Positions 5,422-13,500 of a DNA stretch of 32,073 nt are shown piece after piece (position 1 is the first letter of the stretch; each line of letters begins with the position of its first letter). The stretch spans positions 1-32,073 of the forward strand of contig JAFYHV010000156.1 of the NCBI GenBank assembly GCA_017538995.1, read 5' to 3'. The stretch is from Lachnospiraceae bacterium. GTDB lineage: Bacteria > Bacillota > Clostridia > Lachnospirales > Lachnospiraceae. The translations under genes and the position numbers were made by a program. The notes below the pieces were generated by a model that was given only the letters and a program-made list of their open reading frames with translations, ran no database searches and was not told where the DNA came from.

Positions 5422-7998
5422 TTAGCAGATATCTTCTTTGAGTACGTCAACGATTGTTTCGTTGTGCATCTTTCCTGTCGATAAAAGCATGCTGATTCCG
5501 ACGATTGCAAATACTCCGAGGGATACTAGGAAGTATGTTAAGAAGTTAATCTCGAATGCGGAATTCGGAGAAGGTACGTTTTTATAGATAAAGAAACTTA
5601 TAAATGCCGAAATCGGAAGGCCGAATAAAAGTGCTCTTAATCCGTAGAGGAAGGTCTCGAGGAAAAGCATTTTCTTAAAGCAGAACCTTGTCATTCCGAC
5701 AGACTTGAACATCGCAAATTCTTTTCTTCTTAAATGAACTCCGGTCGTGATTGTGTTTACGATATTTGCAATTACGATAAGTGAAATCAGAACGATAAAT
5801 CCGTACATGACGGTCTTTATCAGTGTAAGCAGCGTCTTCATTATAATAAGCTGGTCTTCGACATCGGAAGAATATGCATTGGTATAGCCGTCGTAAGTTA
5901 AAATGTCCGCTATTTTCGCATGCACTTCTTCATGGTTTTTACACTGAATTCCGTATGTGCAGGTAAGATCTTTTTCGTCCACACATTTAACGTATTCGCG
6001 GTCCATTATTGAAGAAGGAACGTAAACCGAGATGCTTCCTTTGGGTGAAAGTCTGTATTCTTCGATATTTTTATCCCACTTTACAAAATCCGTGATAGTG
6101 ACTGCCGGAGGATTGTCTTCGGCTTTATCATAAAAGAGTTTCTGGCCGAGGATCTTGTCGTTAAAGACATCTTTTCTGGAAGGCTTATGCGAGTAATTGT
6201 TTAACAAAACTCCGCGAAGTTCGTCACCGAAATATTTGGTATAATCAACACCGTTTTTCTCACAGATTTTAATAAAATCTGCATCCTCTACCGGAATAAC
6301 CCAGATATCGTATGTTGAGTCAAAAAGATAATCGTAATCCCTGGTAAGAAATTCCGGGTTTCTGATTGAAGTATTTGGTATCTCGCGATCTTTTCCTTCG
6401 TCATCCTTCGGATAGTAATTAAAGGAAATCATTTCTGCGACAAATACTTTTTCCACGCCGTCGATTTTTGAAATATCCTCTTTTAATCTTTCGCGTTCGG
6501 ATAAAGAAGCCGAAGCGAAAACCTGGAAAGGAATTTCAATCTCATAACTGTTCTCTTTGTTATAAAGCTCCACCAGATACATGACGGATAATAACAAAAC
6601 GATCGAAACAGCCATCGAAACGGTTATTACAAAACCTTTTGCACCGTTTCTTTTTATATTCTTTGATGCAAGTTCGCCCTCATATCCGAAGATTAGTTTT
6701 ACAAAAGGAAGAACCTTCAGTTTCCACGCGCGAAGCTTTATGGTATTGCTCTGCCTGATTGCTTCGATTGCCGTAATGCGGCTGGCCCTTAAGGCAGGGA
6801 TAAAGGATGAAATAAATATGGTCAGCGCAGAGAAGAAAATTATGGCAAGTACGATGACGGGATGTGTTTTAACAGGAATATATCCCATCTCGGTCGTTTT
6901 AATTCCGTAAAGCATTCTGGAATTAAGGATAAGAGATCCCGTAAAACGAAGTGTAGCCATACAGCCGAGGATTCCGATTATGTAGCCGAGAGGAATGCCT
7001 ACGATTCCAAGCAGCAAACCTTCGTAATATACGCTTGCTTTCTTCTGTCTTCTGGTTGCACCCACACTTGAGAGCATTCCGAGGTACTTCATTCTCTCTG
7101 TAAGAGACATTGCAAAAGCGTTATAAATCATAATCGAAGAAGCTATGATGACTATTACAAGCGCGGTTGCAATAAGCTTATAGATTGAGTTTACAGGGTT
7201 GGAGGGAATATCTTTTACGAACAAACTCATCAGATATTCCGTATTTATTTCGTGTAAATTAAGATTATGGGCAGCAGCTATGCCCCTTAAGGTTTTTACA
7301 GCGTTTCTGTCGATTTTATTAAGAGTAATAAAAACCATGTTTTTCTCGGGGAAGCTTTCCATTCCGCGAAGCATATCATAGGCTTTGGTAGGTTCGTTAT
7401 TATGAAGAATCGCCGTAATAGTGCAGGTTTCATCGCTAAGCGAGACGAAATCTTCTGAAGATTTGTAGTTGCCTGCAATATAGATAAGTTCATCTGCTTC
7501 ATAGACATAACGGTATCCCTGATGGAAAGAAAATGTGTCACCGATGTGAAGATCGAGATTATTGTCTTTTAAATATTCTTCCTCGATAGCAATTTCATTT
7601 TCATTTTCGGGAAGTCTTCCTTCATATTCGCAGGTTACTTTCTGGGAAAGCATATCGGGATTTCCGTGGAAAACATTTCCCAGTCTGAATCTTTTTTCCG
7701 TATCACCGTCTATATAAAAGCCTGTTTTTTCGTTGTCGGTATCTGTTACTCCGACAAATTTAAGCAGCGAATCGTTTTTTAAACTGTTGTATTCTTCCTC
7801 GGTTAAATTTTTAAAATCCGCATGCTGGTTTCCGTCAACATATACCGAAACATCACCCACGAACATAAATGCCGAATAAATACCGGTTAACATTGCGGTG
7901 ATAAGAGCGGTTGATGCAACGATACCGAAGATTGTTACAATGGTTCTTTTAAGATTGGATTTTAAATGCTGCAAGGTCAATTTCATTATAATATTCAT
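5422..7998 (-). CDS. FtsX-like ABC transporter permease
   Basis: This 858-residue membrane protein is the permease of an FtsX/MacB-superfamily ABC system. The first membrane helix lies near residues 18-42, followed by a large extracytoplasmic domain (about 45-265), three helices of the first FtsX domain (starting near 273, 327 and 385), a fifth helix near 458-481, a second extracytoplasmic domain (about 485-745) and three final helices. Eight helices and two large outer domains point to mechanotransmission or envelope-protein work rather than simple import. This is unlike the ten-helix BceB permeases. Its start overlaps the stop of the ATPase gene by one base (TAATG), so the pair is translated together. 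Substrate is unknown; lipoprotein, peptide antibiotic or envelope functions are the usual roles of relatives. Confidence 0.88.
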   Translation of the reverse strand: MNIIMKLTLQHLKSNLKRTIVTIFGIVASTALITAMLTGIYSAFMFVGDVSVYVDGNQHADFKNLTEEEYNSLKNDSLLKFVGVTDTDNEKTGFYIDGDTEKRFRLGNVFHGNPDMLSQKVTCEYEGRLPENENEIAIEEEYLKDNNLDLHIGDTFSFHQGYRYVYEADELIYIAGNYKSSEDFVSLSDETCTITAILHNNEPTKAYDMLRGMESFPEKNMVFITLNKIDRNAVKTLRGIAAAHNLNLHEINTEYLMSLFVKDIPSNPVNSIYKLIATALVIVIIASSIMIYNAFAMSLTERMKYLGMLSSVGATRRQKKASVYYEGLLLGIVGIPLGYIIGILGCMATLRFTGSLILNSRMLYGIKTTEMGYIPVKTHPVIVLAIIFFSALTIFISSFIPALRASRITAIEAIRQSNTIKLRAWKLKVLPFVKLIFGYEGELASKNIKRNGAKGFVITVSMAVSIVLLLSVMYLVELYNKENSYEIEIPFQVFASASLSERERLKEDISKIDGVEKVFVAEMISFNYYPKDDEGKDREIPNTSIRNPEFLTRDYDYLFDSTYDIWVIPVEDADFIKICEKNGVDYTKYFGDELRGVLLNNYSHKPSRKDVFNDKILGQKLFYDKAEDNPPAVTITDFVKWDKNIEEYRLSPKGSISVYVPSSIMDREYVKCVDEKDLTCTYGIQCKNHEEVHAKIADILTYDGYTNAYSSDVEDQLIIMKTLLTLIKTVMYGFIVLISLIVIANIVNTITTGVHLRRKEFAMFKSVGMTRFCFKKMLFLETFLYGLRALLFGLPISAFISFFIYKNVPSPNSAFEINFLTYFLVSLGVFAIVGISMLLSTGKMHNETIVDVLKEDIC

Positions 7999-8678
7999 TA
8001 GTTTCTCGCCTCATCTTTCGTAATCTGACCGTCCTCGATTGTAATAACTCTGTCCGCGCTTAAAGCAATTCGCTCGTCATGTGTGATAATGATGACTGTC
8101 TGATTGTTTTCGCGGTTAAACTTTCTTAAAAGTGAGATAATTTCCTTGCTGTTTTTGGAGTCAAGGTTACCTGTGGGTTCATCTGCTAAAAGAAGCGCAG
8201 GATGATTAATTAAAGCACGGCCGATGGAAACTCTCTGCTGCTGTCCGCCGGATAACTGGTTGGGTAAGTGTTTAAGTCTGTCGTTAAGTCCGAGCTTTTC
8301 AACCAAATCTTTTAAGAGCTTCTTATCAGGTTTCTTTCCGTCTAAAAGAATCGGAAGAGTCATGTTTTCCTCGACATTTAAGATAGGAATCAGATTGTAG
8401 AACTGATAAATAAGTCCGATCTGTCTTCTTCTGAAAATCGCAAGATTGTTTTCGTTTAACTTTCCGATATCGGTATCGGAGATGATTACCTGACCCGATG
8501 TGGGGGTGTCAACACCGCCGAGTATATGTAAAAGAGTGGATTTACCGCTTCCGGAAGGTCCGACGATGGCAACAAACTCGCCCTGTTCAACTTCAAAGGA
8601 AACATCCTTTAAGGCATCAACTTTGGTTTCGCCTTTTCCGTATTCCTTACAGAGATTTTTGATTTCAAGTATTTTCAT
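7998..8678 (-). CDS. LolD/MacB-type ABC transporter ATP-binding protein
   Basis: The 226-residue ATPase has a complete nucleotide-binding domain: Walker A GPSGSGKST (40-48), Q-loop region YQFYNLIPIL, signature LSGGQQQR (142-149), Walker B LLLADEPTGNLD (163-173, with catalytic Glu) and the H-loop His200. The QFYNLIP and DEPTGNLD patterns are typical of the LolD/MacB/SalX group that powers FtsX-type permeases. It precedes and overlaps by one base the FtsX-like permease gene, its obvious partner. The ribosome site AAGGGAG lies just upstream of the start. No clear sigma-A promoter was found between it and the XRE gene terminator; regulation by the nearby two-component system is possible but no operator was seen. 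Confidence 0.94.
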   Translation of the reverse strand: MKILEIKNLCKEYGKGETKVDALKDVSFEVEQGEFVAIVGPSGSGKSTLLHILGGVDTPTSGQVIISDTDIGKLNENNLAIFRRRQIGLIYQFYNLIPILNVEENMTLPILLDGKKPDKKLLKDLVEKLGLNDRLKHLPNQLSGGQQQRVSIGRALINHPALLLADEPTGNLDSKNSKEIISLLRKFNRENNQTVIIITHDERIALSADRVITIEDGQITKDEARN

Positions 8679-8748
8679 TTTGTACTCCCTTCGTTTGATA
8701 AAAATCTATTTTTTCTATGCGCATTTTCTTATTTTATGAGTCCATAAT

Positions 8749-8781
8749 AAAAAAGCCACCTTACAATCAGGTGACTTTTTT
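8749..8781 (-). terminator. Terminator of the XRE regulator gene
   Basis: Read on the - strand, GTCACCT and AGGTGGC (8775-8769 and 8761-8755) form a 7-base-pair stem with one G-U pair, preceded by six A and followed by six T. It lies 40 bases after the regulator stop. Confidence 0.85.
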
Positions 8782-8820
8782 ATTACAGTTTTGTAATATT
8801 TCAAAAAATTCAGAGTTATA

Positions 8821-9708
8821 TTATTCGTTTTCTTTATTGCCCGATGTTTTAACCTTTTTTCTCTTGATAAGAAGCGTAACGGTCTGGAAAATGAATAATC
8901 CGTATATGATTATAGTCAGAACCAGACTCAGAGAATGATTCAGGGTGAACGCTTCGCTGTAATGATAAAGCAATTGTATTTTTCCCATTACAGCAATCAA
9001 AATATTAAACAAACCGGCCAAAATTATCATAATAGGCCAAAATGTCTGTTTTTTCCCAAAAAGGAAATAACAGCAGGCCGCAACTGCACCGATTAAGTTC
9101 GGAATAAGCGGAATCAGTATAACAACTATTGTCTGCCAGCCGATACCTCCTAAGAATAATTCATGCCATGATGTCAAAAACGGCCAACAACTGAATGCAG
9201 AAATACTCATTGCTATAAAATCTCCCACAATCACAACACCCATTCGCTTGGGTGAAAACATACCTCTTAAAGCGTTCACCAATCCAAATATAAAACAAAT
9301 TATCTTGATTACCGTTGCGATCATAAGGAGTTGCTCATTCGGAAATCTTAATAAAGAAAAAATCGGCTTGTCGGTTCCGGTTATTCTTATCAACTGATCA
9401 AATACAGGAACCATCATCGACAATACTACTGCCGCATAAAGCGCAATCATTATATTGTTTGCGACTTTATTTTCAATTACAGGGTTTCTTTCAACTACTT
9501 TCTCCATTTCTTTACCGGATAACAGGTCGTCAAGACTCACTTCCAGAATTTCAGATATTTTTTTAGTAGTAAGTAAATCGGGATAACGGTCTCCGCACTC
9601 CCACCTCGAGACAGACTGTCTCGTTACATATAACTGCTCGGCAAGGGATTGCTGGGTCATTCCTTTTTCTTCTCTCGCTCTTCTTAGTTGTTCGCCAAAT
9701 TCGACCAT
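8821..9708 (-). CDS. XRE-family regulator with multi-pass membrane domain
   Basis: The first 65 residues are a Cro/C1-type helix-turn-helix (FGEQLRRAREEKGMTQQSLAEQL, then VTRQSVSRWECGDRYPD), close to the common clostridial XRE group. From about residue 85 the 295-residue protein becomes a membrane protein with roughly six hydrophobic segments, ending in a Lys/Arg-rich cytoplasmic tail. Such DNA-binding/membrane fusions may sense membrane state or a small molecule. It is monocistronic, with its own promoter, operator-like inverted repeats and terminator. The downstream ABC ATPase/permease pair in the same orientation is a candidate target but no shared operator was seen in front of it. Function beyond transcription control is unknown. 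Confidence 0.85.
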   Translation of the reverse strand: MVEFGEQLRRAREEKGMTQQSLAEQLYVTRQSVSRWECGDRYPDLLTTKKISEILEVSLDDLLSGKEMEKVVERNPVIENKVANNIMIALYAAVVLSMMVPVFDQLIRITGTDKPIFSLLRFPNEQLLMIATVIKIICFIFGLVNALRGMFSPKRMGVVIVGDFIAMSISAFSCWPFLTSWHELFLGGIGWQTIVVILIPLIPNLIGAVAACCYFLFGKKQTFWPIMIILAGLFNILIAVMGKIQLLYHYSEAFTLNHSLSLVLTIIIYGLFIFQTVTLLIKRKKVKTSGNKENE

Positions 9709-9726
9709 TTCTAATCCGTTCCTTTC

Positions 9727-9819
9727 GTTTATTCACCTGCAGATGTGATTTTAGTATCTCCCCAAGGTGAATAAACATCAAGCACCACCCTGTAATTCTT
9801 TGTCACCAATATGGTGACA
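9727..9819 (-). promoter_or_regulatory. XRE gene promoter with repeated TCACC/GGTGA operator-like sites
   Basis: On the - strand TTGATG (9781-9776), a 17-base spacer and GATACT (9758-9753) form a sigma-A promoter. A perfect 12-base inverted repeat (9727-9738 and 9765-9776) has one arm in the promoter spacer. A second inverted repeat, TGTCACCA-ata-TGGTGACA (9801-9819), sits just upstream. All four arms contain TCACC/GGTGA, suggesting an autoregulatory operator. The upstream palindrome lacks a T tract on either side, so it is not a terminator. Confidence 0.6.
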
Positions 9820-9841
9820 TGCCTATTTTATCATAAAAATG

Positions 9842-10669
9842 TTACTCTATCGTTAAAGCATCCAGAACCGTATGAATTTCTTCGTCCGTAAAACCATAGA
9901 AAGTGAAAACACCGTAATAATTGTCGTAAGAAACTATGACTTTTGATTTTTTGCCTAATACTTCCACCATTACATCCTCGTCATCAATTATTGTGTAAAC
10001 ATTTTTGTTTTTCGCTTCGTACGTTCTTTCGTTTGAAGGATTTTCAAGCGGAACATTAAACTGATGAACATTATCATTGGGGTGGATGTAATATTCTTCG
10101 CTGTAATTGTATTCTTTTCCTTCATAATTAAGCCTGACAGTTGCGGTTACGTTTTCAAGAATATCGCTGTCTTCCTGATATACAATACCTACGGTTTGCA
10201 CTTCTCCGACGTGATTTTCAAACCATCTGTCCATAGGGTGATCGGCAATTGCTTTTTCGTAATCGTCATACAGATAATAGGTATTCTTATATTCGCCGTA
10301 TAATACCTCAACTTTTTTGTGAATCCAGTTTACGCTCTCGTCGCCGTCAACATCTTCCAGAATCTGATCTTCGAGGGAAAAATCCGGAATTCTCTTTTCG
10401 GGATCAGGTTCCTCTCTTTGAACGTAACTGTCATTTTCCACATACATTTTATCCGGTTCGGTATGTGTTTTTCTGATAATTCTGGATGCGGCGATAACCG
10501 TAACCGAGACTGCAACAATCGCTACCATTATTATTGCGGCACTTCTTAAAGCGGTTTTAACTGCGGGCGGAAGCGCACGTAAGGCTTTGCTTTGTTTATA
10601 ATTTAATGCTTCATTTATATATGAATCGTCAATGCCCGAAAGCATGATTTCAATCTGTTCTTTATTCAT
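9842..10669 (-). CDS. Membrane-anchored putative anti-sigma factor
   Basis: The 275-residue protein has an N-terminal cytoplasmic segment of about 40 residues with a motif (LSGIDDSYINEALNY) that I associate with anti-sigma proteins of Lachnospiraceae ECF operons. One membrane helix (about 43-62) and an extracytoplasmic domain of about 200 residues rich in Tyr, Glu and Asp follow. Its start lies 8 bases inside the end of the ECF sigma gene, the coupling expected for a sigma/anti-sigma pair. The inferred role is to hold the sigma factor at the membrane until an outside signal releases it. The outer domain is not one I recognise. No terminator with a T tract follows; the gene ends 22 bases before the palindrome at 9801-9819. 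Confidence 0.75.
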   Translation of the reverse strand: MNKEQIEIMLSGIDDSYINEALNYKQSKALRALPPAVKTALRSAAIIMVAIVAVSVTVIAASRIIRKTHTEPDKMYVENDSYVQREEPDPEKRIPDFSLEDQILEDVDGDESVNWIHKKVEVLYGEYKNTYYLYDDYEKAIADHPMDRWFENHVGEVQTVGIVYQEDSDILENVTATVRLNYEGKEYNYSEEYYIHPNDNVHQFNVPLENPSNERTYEAKNKNVYTIIDDEDVMVEVLGKKSKVIVSYDNYYGVFTFYGFTDEEIHTVLDALTIE

Positions 10670-11219
10670 AGTATCCCTCCTTCGTCAAGTGGGCTTTTAA
10701 TCGTTCTTTGGTTCTGTGAAGATGTACATTGATATAGTTTTTCGAATAACCCGTTTCTTCGGAAATCTCTTCCAAAGTCATATTAAACCAAAATCGTTTA
10801 ACGAATATTACGCGGTCGGTTTTCTTAAGGGTTTTCAAAAAAGAATTGATTGAAGCCTGTAATTCTTTTGCTTCGATTTCTTTTTGCACATCCGAATTTG
10901 CTGTCAGAACTTCTTCGAGCTCACCTATCGAAACATCATAAAAGCTGTTTCTTTTATCAGCGGTATTATATCTGAGTTTTTTTACGGAAATATTTCTTGC
11001 CAGTCTGCAGATATAAGCCGCAAAAGGGTCGGGATTTTCGGGCGGAATAGTATTCCAAAGTGCCATATAGGTATCACTTACGCATTCATCGGTATCTTCT
11101 TCGTTTCTTACGATGCGATATGATACACTTCGTGTTAATTTTCCGTATTTTGAAGATGTTTCTTCAATGGCCTGTTCTGAGCGGTTAAAGTATAGTTCAA
11201 TTATTTGTTTGTCTTCCAT
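10662..11219 (-). CDS. ECF-type RNA polymerase sigma factor
   Basis: The 185-residue protein is a sigma-70-family factor reduced to regions 2 and 4. Region 2 (about 10-85) contains the helix with EEDTDECVSDTYMALWNTI and the FAAYICRLARNISVKKLR stretch. Region 4 (about 120-180) ends in a helix-turn-helix (LEEISEETGYSKNYINVHLHRTKERL). A Glu-rich linker joins them. It would direct RNA polymerase to a small regulon in response to a signal relayed by the overlapping membrane-anchored partner gene. AAAGGAGG lies 6 bases before the ATG. The 62-base gap upstream has neither a clear sigma-A promoter nor an intrinsic terminator, so it could be transcribed from its own ECF promoter or by readthrough from the hydrolase gene. 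Confidence 0.93.
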   Translation of the reverse strand: MEDKQIIELYFNRSEQAIEETSSKYGKLTRSVSYRIVRNEEDTDECVSDTYMALWNTIPPENPDPFAAYICRLARNISVKKLRYNTADKRNSFYDVSIGELEEVLTANSDVQKEIEAKELQASINSFLKTLKKTDRVIFVKRFWFNMTLEEISEETGYSKNYINVHLHRTKERLKAHLTKEGYYE

Positions 11220-11281
11220 TTTGACCTCCTTTAACCATTAACTACCAATCGGAAAAAGAAAATTACACTTTTTTAAAAAAA

Positions 11282-12409
11282 TTATTCTGCATCGGGAGCA
11301 TATTCGGTAATCGTCATTACGTCATTGCTCTGAAGGTCGGGTTTTTCTTTCGTATTTTTAAGATATGTATCAAAGAATTCTATAAAGCATTTACAGAGAT
11401 TCTCATGCATTAAGTCTGCATCGAGCTTGCCCGTCAGGCTTCTGATGGATATCATGTGCTTCATATCGGAGAAGCCGACGTGTGCCATATCTCTGAAAAC
11501 TACGCTGTAGGCGGGAGCCTTGTGATCAATGAAAACTCTGGTTTCGGCTTTTAAGTTGCCCTTGCAGCTAATCTGAAGGAAGGGCTTTTCCTGAATTCTG
11601 CCGTGATTTTCCCCAAATGGTGCACCGTCTATGTTGATACCGCATACAATTTCCGGCTCATCAAAGCAGAGCGCGTAGGCCGTTGCACCGCCGAGCGAAT
11701 GACCGCAGGCTGCGATGCCGGGCTCAAAATCAATCATATCCGAAAGATTTTCTTTCGCATAATCTATGGCATTCATCGTATCTTTTTCCCATTCTGAGAT
11801 TCTGCTTCGTACAAACGCGCAGTAGTTCTGCTGCAGCTCTTCAAACTTTTCTGCAAGTTCGCGGTTGTCTCCGTTATATTTTATGAGCTTGTATGCATTA
11901 AAAAATCCGCCAAGCATCGGTTCGTACTGCTTGTTCTGGATTCCTTTCATGGCAAAAACATGGGTACCATCATCGAATTCCGTGCAGACTGCATCGTAAG
12001 GGTGTCCCACACTTATAACCACGTAGCCTTTTGATGCGAGCTCGATGCAAAGAAACGAATTTCCCTCCCTAAAAGACAAAAGTCCGTGATTAAACATTAT
12101 AAGAGGGAATTTTATGCCTTCGATTTTAGGAGCATTTTCGTAACATTCCGAAAAATTATCGCCTTCGGCGTCGGCTTTTTTAAAATTCACAGGGACATGC
12201 ATTGTCTTCTTAAGACCAATTGCCATATTTTCGGTCATATATTTTGCCATAGGAAGGCCTGCAACCGATTCTTTTAAAACAGGATAGTAAACCCTGGCGG
12301 GAATATTTCTTTTAGTGCCGGGTGCCAGCGCATCTTCCCTGTCTGTATAAACCGTATATGTAAATGTACCGACTGCGTATTCGCCGGTGGGAGAGGGTTT
12401 CTTAGTCAT
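11282..12409 (-). CDS. PAF-acetylhydrolase-like alpha/beta hydrolase
   Basis: This 375-residue enzyme has the order of motifs of the isoform II platelet-activating-factor acetylhydrolase group: an N-terminal strand segment with RNIPARVYYPV, an oxyanion-region FNHGL (106-110), the nucleophile elbow GHSLGGAT with Ser238, an Asp at 261 (NIDGAPFG) and a late His310 (DMAHVGFSD). These would form a Ser-Asp-His triad for ester hydrolysis. No signal peptide is seen, so it is probably cytoplasmic; the substrate is unknown. The ATG at 12409 follows GGAGG at good spacing. The frame stays open to 12760, but that extension has no ribosome site, is low complexity and overlaps the opposite-strand gene at 12693, so I rejected it. 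Confidence 0.85.
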   Translation of the reverse strand: MTKKPSPTGEYAVGTFTYTVYTDREDALAPGTKRNIPARVYYPVLKESVAGLPMAKYMTENMAIGLKKTMHVPVNFKKADAEGDNFSECYENAPKIEGIKFPLIMFNHGLLSFREGNSFLCIELASKGYVVISVGHPYDAVCTEFDDGTHVFAMKGIQNKQYEPMLGGFFNAYKLIKYNGDNRELAEKFEELQQNYCAFVRSRISEWEKDTMNAIDYAKENLSDMIDFEPGIAACGHSLGGATAYALCFDEPEIVCGINIDGAPFGENHGRIQEKPFLQISCKGNLKAETRVFIDHKAPAYSVVFRDMAHVGFSDMKHMISIRSLTGKLDADLMHENLCKCFIEFFDTYLKNTKEKPDLQSNDVMTITEYAPDAE

Positions 12410-12440
12410 ATTCAAACCTCCGGTTAATTTTTCATAAACC

Positions 12441-12449
12441 ATTTTATCA
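12441..12449 (-). promoter_or_regulatory. Extended -10 promoter of the hydrolase gene
   Basis: On the - strand the bases read TGATAAAAT, an extended -10 element identical to that at 1109-1117, giving a 5' leader of about 25 bases. The -35 region is only a T run. Confidence 0.45.
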
Positions 12450-12500
12450 AAAACTAAAATATAAAAAAACGGGACAAAGCATAGAAGAAATCTTAAAGTA

Positions 12501-12529
12501 TTGAAGCAAAAGGGCAGATTTGATATAGT
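12501..12529 (+). promoter_or_regulatory. Sigma-A promoter of the small membrane protein/XRE operon
   Basis: TTGAAG (12501-12506), a 17-base spacer and TATAGT (12524-12529). The predicted start near 12536 leaves a long 5' leader of about 155 bases before the first gene. Confidence 0.65.
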
Positions 12530-12535
12530 TTTTTT

Positions 12536-12692
12536 ATGAGACAAGGACTGTCTCATTCCGTAAAACAGGGCATTTGCTCGTTTTGTGTCCTGTAAAACAT
12601 TCCGTGTCCGACGTAGGATGTAATCACAGACAAGCCGAAGACGAAAAACAAAATCGGCAAATAAAACAAGTTGATTACAGGAGGACACAGTA
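12536..12692 (+). promoter_or_regulatory. Structured 5' leader RNA, possible cis-regulator
   Basis: The leader opens with a perfect hairpin (ATGAGACA/TGTCTCAT, 12536-12543 and 12549-12556). Near the ribosome site, TGTAATCA (12619-12626) pairs with TGATTACA (12672-12679), enclosing an inner stem (12634-12638 with 12654-12658), and the outer stem abuts the AGGAGG. Competing with this, TGTGTCC (12584-12590) is complementary to GGACACA (12683-12689), which overlaps the ribosome site. GTAAAACA and ATTCCGT each occur twice. I do not recognise a known riboswitch class. Confidence 0.4.
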
Positions 12693-12875
12693 ATGAAAAA
12701 AGAAATTATCTCAACAATTTTAAGAATGGTTTTTGCAGCAGCAGGTATGGTATTCATCATCTTATCGATGTGCCTTAACCAGACACAGCCTTATCTTATG
12801 ATAGGACTTGCATTTGTGGTTCTGGCAAATTTAATCTGCTGGATTGCAAAAGGCTTACAGAAGAAAGGAAACTAA
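12693..12875 (+). CDS. Small two-helix membrane protein
   Basis: The 60-residue protein consists almost wholly of two membrane helices (about 9-27 and 32-52) with a short polar turn and a Lys-rich C-terminus. An AGGAGG 8 bases before the ATG shows it is a real gene. The XRE regulator gene begins one base after its stop codon, so the two are translationally linked. In clostridia, small membrane proteins are often paired with XRE regulators and may modulate them or sense the membrane; that role is not shown here. I do not recognise a named family. Confidence 0.8.
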   Translation: MKKEIISTILRMVFAAAGMVFIILSMCLNQTQPYLMIGLAFVVLANLICWIAKGLQKKGN

Positions 12876-12876
12876 A

Positions 12877-13398
12877 ATGGATCAGCAGAAAATCGGAGCA
12901 TTTCTTAAAGAATTAAGAAAAGAGAAAAATATCACTCAGGAAGAACTCGCAGAGAAAATGCTTGTTTCCAGAAGAACAGTTTCCAGATGGGAAACCGGCT
13001 CAAATATGCCGGATCTTGATATCCTGATTGATATCTCCGAATTCTACGATGTTGACTTAAGAGAAATCCTGGACGGAGAAAGGAAAAACGATCAGATGGA
13101 TAAAGAAATGAAAGAAACCGTATTAAAGGTAGCGGACTTTTCCAATGAAGAAAAAGGAAAAGTAATGAAAAGAATGCACGCGCTTTTTATCAGTGCACTC
13201 GTGCTTATGACAGTTTTGTTTGGAACATTCTTTTTAGCTCCCTGGGAAGGTCCGGTGATGGATATTATTCAGGGCGTGGCACTCGGTGTCGGCTACGGAA
13301 TGATAATTATCGGAGTAATCATTACCAGCAGATACGCAAGACAGATAAGAGAATTCAAATTAAGACTTCTTCATAAAACAAAAGAACTTGAAGATTAA
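12877..13398 (+). CDS. XRE-family regulator with C-terminal membrane segments
   Basis: The 173-residue protein has an N-terminal Cro/C1 helix-turn-helix (about 5-60; IGAFLKELRKEKNITQEELAEKM, then VSRRTVSRWETGSNMPDLD), an acidic/basic linker and two hydrophobic segments (about 101-120 and 129-151), ending in a charged tail. It resembles the membrane-associated XRE group common in Firmicutes. The ATG at 12877, one base after the upstream stop and with AAAGG nearby, is preferred over a TTG at 12844 inside that gene. Autoregulation through the long upstream leader or promoter is possible. Targets are unknown. Confidence 0.85.
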   Translation: MDQQKIGAFLKELRKEKNITQEELAEKMLVSRRTVSRWETGSNMPDLDILIDISEFYDVDLREILDGERKNDQMDKEMKETVLKVADFSNEEKGKVMKRMHALFISALVLMTVLFGTFFLAPWEGPVMDIIQGVALGVGYGMIIIGVIITSRYARQIREFKLRLLHKTKELED

Positions 13399-13410
13399 TC
13401 ATAAAAGACA

Positions 13411-13443
13411 AGAGGTGCAGAAATGTACCTCTTTTTATTTTTT
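13411..13443 (+). terminator. Terminator of the small membrane protein/XRE operon
   Basis: AGAGGTGCA (13411-13419) pairs with TGTACCTCT (13424-13432), one G-U, closing a GAAA tetraloop, followed by a T-rich tract. Confidence 0.9.
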
Positions 13444-13453
13444 GCTTCTTTTA

Positions 13454-13462
13454 TGATACAAT
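13454..13462 (+). promoter_or_regulatory. Extended -10 promoter of the alanine symporter gene
   Basis: TGATACAAT (TGn plus TACAAT) lies 38 bases before the symporter start. No convincing -35 is present. Confidence 0.45.
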
Positions 13463-13500
13463 AAAACAGTATTGGAAAAATGAAAATCGGGGTACATTAA

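Noticed and set aside
9801..9819. TGTCACCA/TGGTGACA palindrome as terminator of the anti-sigma gene
   Set aside because: No T tract follows on either strand; better explained as a regulator site.
12536..12595. 19-codon ORF (starting MRQGLSHSVK) in the long leader
   Set aside because: It begins at the predicted transcript start with no ribosome site; its codons are mostly hairpin arms. Not listed as a gene.
12410..12760. 117-codon upstream extension of the hydrolase reading frame on the - strand
   Set aside because: It has no ribosome site, is translated from AT-rich intergenic sequence, overlaps the real + strand gene at 12693, and the ATG at 12409 has a GGAGG.
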